Assembly (NCBI GenBank): GCA_037446495.1 | Contig: JBBIIL010000059.1 | Coordinates: forward strand, 1-17,978 | Source of the DNA: CAIXZV01 sp037446495 | GTDB taxonomy: Bacteria > Chloroflexota > Limnocylindria > Limnocylindrales > CSP1-4 | Length of the DNA: 17,978 nucleotides | Direction: 5' to 3' | Shown: piece after piece, positions 16,505-17,978 of the stretch | Layout of the letters: every line of letters starts with the position of its first letter | Numbering within the stretch: the first letter of the stretch is position 1 | Notes under the pieces: model-generated | Told to the model about the DNA's origin: nothing | Database searches by the model: none | The model's input: only the letters and a program-made list of their open reading frames with translations | Made by a program: the position numbers and the translations under genes

Positions 16505-17227
16505 ATGGCAGAAGGCGGCTACGACACAGCGAGCTACATTTACGACGTCTATAGCTCTGGCCTTATCTCCAAGTACGGGACGCCAAGCTACTGGCTCAGG
16601 TACTTCAGTCCGGCGCCTAACGGCACGGTGGACAGCAGCGCAGCTCACGCAAAGGCTGAGTTGGACGCAGCCTGGGATAGTGGCGGCAAGCATTTGGGCC
16701 CGATCACGTCGCCCCCCCAATCACATTTAAGCGGAACATATGCACAAGGCGTCGCTGACGCGCAGACATTCATGTCCGCGTTGATAACCGTCTACGATTG
16801 GGTCGGTCCACTCTACTTGCCTACGAATAAAACTCTCTATTGCTGGTTGGATCAAGGATCAGCAACATCTATGAGCACCAACTATTGGTCTGGGTGGTCG
16901 GGTTATGTGAACTCCTACCCGTTTGCCGGCGGGTATCCGTTCTACGCGTGCCTCTATTGCAACCCTCTCGCCGCAGGCCACAACTGTTCGACGATAGGTA
17001 GTGCGGGAGGGTGTTTTGCCGTTTGGTCATCCGAGCCCGAAACAGGGTATTGCGGGTACACCCTGAGAAATCTTCCGTCGTGGCATGCGAGCGGGTGTGC
17101 CCCGCCCGCTCCATCGACCAAGCTCTGGCAGTTCGCAGAGGCCGGTTACTGCCGTCTGTCGTACAACGTAGACATGGATGAAGGTACGCTCACGCCGTAC
17201 TCCTTCTATCTCGGTTCCAGACCATGA
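16505..17227 (+). CDS. Cysteine-rich Rv2525c/GH25-like (DUF1906-like) hypothetical protein
   Basis: A 240-residue protein with the outline of the Rv2525c-like glycoside-hydrolase-like fold (DUF1906, related to GH25 TIM barrels): GYDTASYIYD at the start, TPSYWLRYFSP (26-36), a possible catalytic-strand element LYCWLDQGSATS (111-122), and the C-terminal KLWQFAE...VDMDEG (206-226). It has eight cysteines (C113, C149, C152, C161, C170, C183, C198, C216), suggesting disulfides and life outside the cytoplasm, yet no signal peptide or membrane segment precedes them. It is 37 bp downstream of the Tat-signal protein and overlaps the next gene by ATGA. Many Trp, Tyr and Ser residues suit binding of a cell-wall carbohydrate. 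Lower GC (50% over 16861-16920) suggests transfer. Family assignment is tentative; enzymatic activity is unknown. Confidence 0.6.
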   Translation: MAEGGYDTASYIYDVYSSGLISKYGTPSYWLRYFSPAPNGTVDSSAAHAKAELDAAWDSGGKHLGPITSPPQSHLSGTYAQGVADAQTFMSALITVYDWVGPLYLPTNKTLYCWLDQGSATSMSTNYWSGWSGYVNSYPFAGGYPFYACLYCNPLAAGHNCSTIGSAGGCFAVWSSEPETGYCGYTLRNLPSWHASGCAPPAPSTKLWQFAEAGYCRLSYNVDMDEGTLTPYSFYLGSRP

Positions 17228-17910
17228 CGAGACGAGCGCTGAGCGTGCTTGGCGTCCTGGTCGTCATCGAAGCATTTCTGGTGTCAGCATGTAGCTACGG
17301 CGGCAGCGAGAGCCAGTCGCCGGTGGTCACGAGTATCCCGAGTGCTTCCGAATCGGGGGACACATCGACGGGGATACCAAGCTTCGCTCCAGGACAGAGC
17401 GCCGACCCGTCGCCTGCCGCGCCGGATGCCTCGGCTACAAAACCCCCAGCTTGCATGACATCGCAACTGGAAATTACGACGACGAACAGCGCGGTCGCAG
17501 CAGGCACCGTGGGCGGCTACCTCCGCTTCCTCAACTCGAGCAGTCAAGCGTGCACCTTGCACGGCTGGCCGGCGGTCATCGGCGTCACGGGGACCGGCAT
17601 GTTGACCGTCGCGCGCGACGTGGCCGCCGCGTTGACCTTTCCCCGCGTTTCAGATCCCCCGACGGTCTCCTTGAATCCTGGAGATGACGCTTTCGCCGCC
17701 TATGCTGGCGGAGATAATCCGGGACAGCCGTTGGGTTCGTGCCCCTCATATCACACACTGCGTGTAACGCCGCCCGAGGGTGCGACGCAGGTCACGCTGT
17801 CGGCGTTCAACCCCTACTTCGGCCACGACCTTCCCGCATGCGCGGGTCTCGAGACGACTATGATTGTGCCGGCGGTAGACCTCACGTTGCTCCAACCCTT
17901 GAGACCCTGA
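17224..17910 (+). CDS. Lipoprotein with DUF4232-like domain
   Basis: A 228-residue lipoprotein. The N-terminus MTRRALSVLGVLVVIEAFLV ends in a lipobox with lipidation cysteine C23 (VSAC). A Ser/Pro/Thr-rich linker follows (about 24-75), then one globular domain (77-228). That domain has C77, C110, C173 and C206 in the spacing expected for two disulfides, with GGYLRFLNSSSQACTLHGWP and LNPGDDAFAAYAGG. This fits the actinobacterial DUF4232 family (PF14016), whose function is unknown and which is usually attached to the outer face of the membrane. ATG 17224 overlaps the previous stop as ATGA and has no ribosome binding site of its own, so translation is probably coupled. It probably anchors or partners the Cys-rich protein made from the same message. 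The stop is followed by the window end. Confidence 0.82.
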   Translation: MTRRALSVLGVLVVIEAFLVSACSYGGSESQSPVVTSIPSASESGDTSTGIPSFAPGQSADPSPAAPDASATKPPACMTSQLEITTTNSAVAAGTVGGYLRFLNSSSQACTLHGWPAVIGVTGTGMLTVARDVAAALTFPRVSDPPTVSLNPGDDAFAAYAGGDNPGQPLGSCPSYHTLRVTPPEGATQVTLSAFNPYFGHDLPACAGLETTMIVPAVDLTLLQPLRP

Positions 17911-17978
17911 CCAGACGGCAACAGGAAGGTTTGCACTCGACTCGGAGCGGCTGGCCGGCTTGGAGGTCCGAGCCGCGC
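17911..17978. other. Right-edge non-coding tail
   Basis: It contains a 6-bp inverted repeat CTCGGA (17941-17946) / TCCGAG (17967-17972), but no run of T's, so a terminator is not supported. No gene start is visible before the window ends. Confidence 0.3.

Noticed and set aside
17941..17972. CTCGGA/TCCGAG inverted repeat at the right edge as a terminator
   Set aside because: Six-base arms, a 20-base loop and no T-run; chance in GC-rich DNA is a sufficient explanation.

Overview
The window is high-GC bacterial DNA, dense with genes and mostly using GTG/ATG starts with GGAGG-type ribosome binding sites. The gene set is an actinobacterial-style GlgE/GlgM glucan pathway, an F420-type luciferase-like oxidoreductase, a DUF3417-type glucan phosphorylase and two GH57 enzymes. 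This suggests a high-GC Chloroflexota lineage (Limnocylindria/Ellin6529-like) or, less likely, a deep Actinomycetota. The assignment is inferred from protein style only; no rRNA or tRNA gene was seen.

Layout. Positions 1-1765 (+) hold the tail of an unidentified gene, a TauE/SafE-type membrane transporter coupled to it by a GTGA overlap, a gap with a degenerate 36-bp tandem duplication, and a small CxC...C protein. Positions 1932-8346 (-) form a likely operon, read right to left: glgA (GT5 synthase), a tandem-ACT protein, glgM (GT4 maltose-1-phosphate synthase), glgE (maltosyltransferase) and an LLM-family oxidoreductase. Positions 8434-14319 (+) diverge from it: glgP, a GH57 4-alpha-glucanotransferase-type enzyme and a short GH57/DUF3536 protein. 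Together these make one alpha-glucan locus. GlgA and GlgM/GlgE build glucan by two routes, GlgP and the GH57 enzymes take it apart or rearrange it, and GlgP's glucose-1-phosphate can feed GlgM. No glgC, glgB or treS is in the window.

Positions 14320-17978 look different. GC is visibly lower (counted by hand: 50% for 16861-16920 against 78% for 13501-13560). The region starts with an apparent N-terminal remnant of an EVE/McrB-N-like protein, then two perfect inverted repeats, one overlapping a plausible promoter. A three-gene set on the + strand follows: a Tat-signal beta-propeller-like protein whose signal peptide is split over two frames (an apparent 1-nt loss near 15124), a cysteine-rich protein resembling the Rv2525c/GH25-like fold but without a signal peptide, and a lipoprotein with a DUF4232-like domain that overlaps it by ATGA. 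This appears to be an acquired cell-surface module and is the least explained part of the window.
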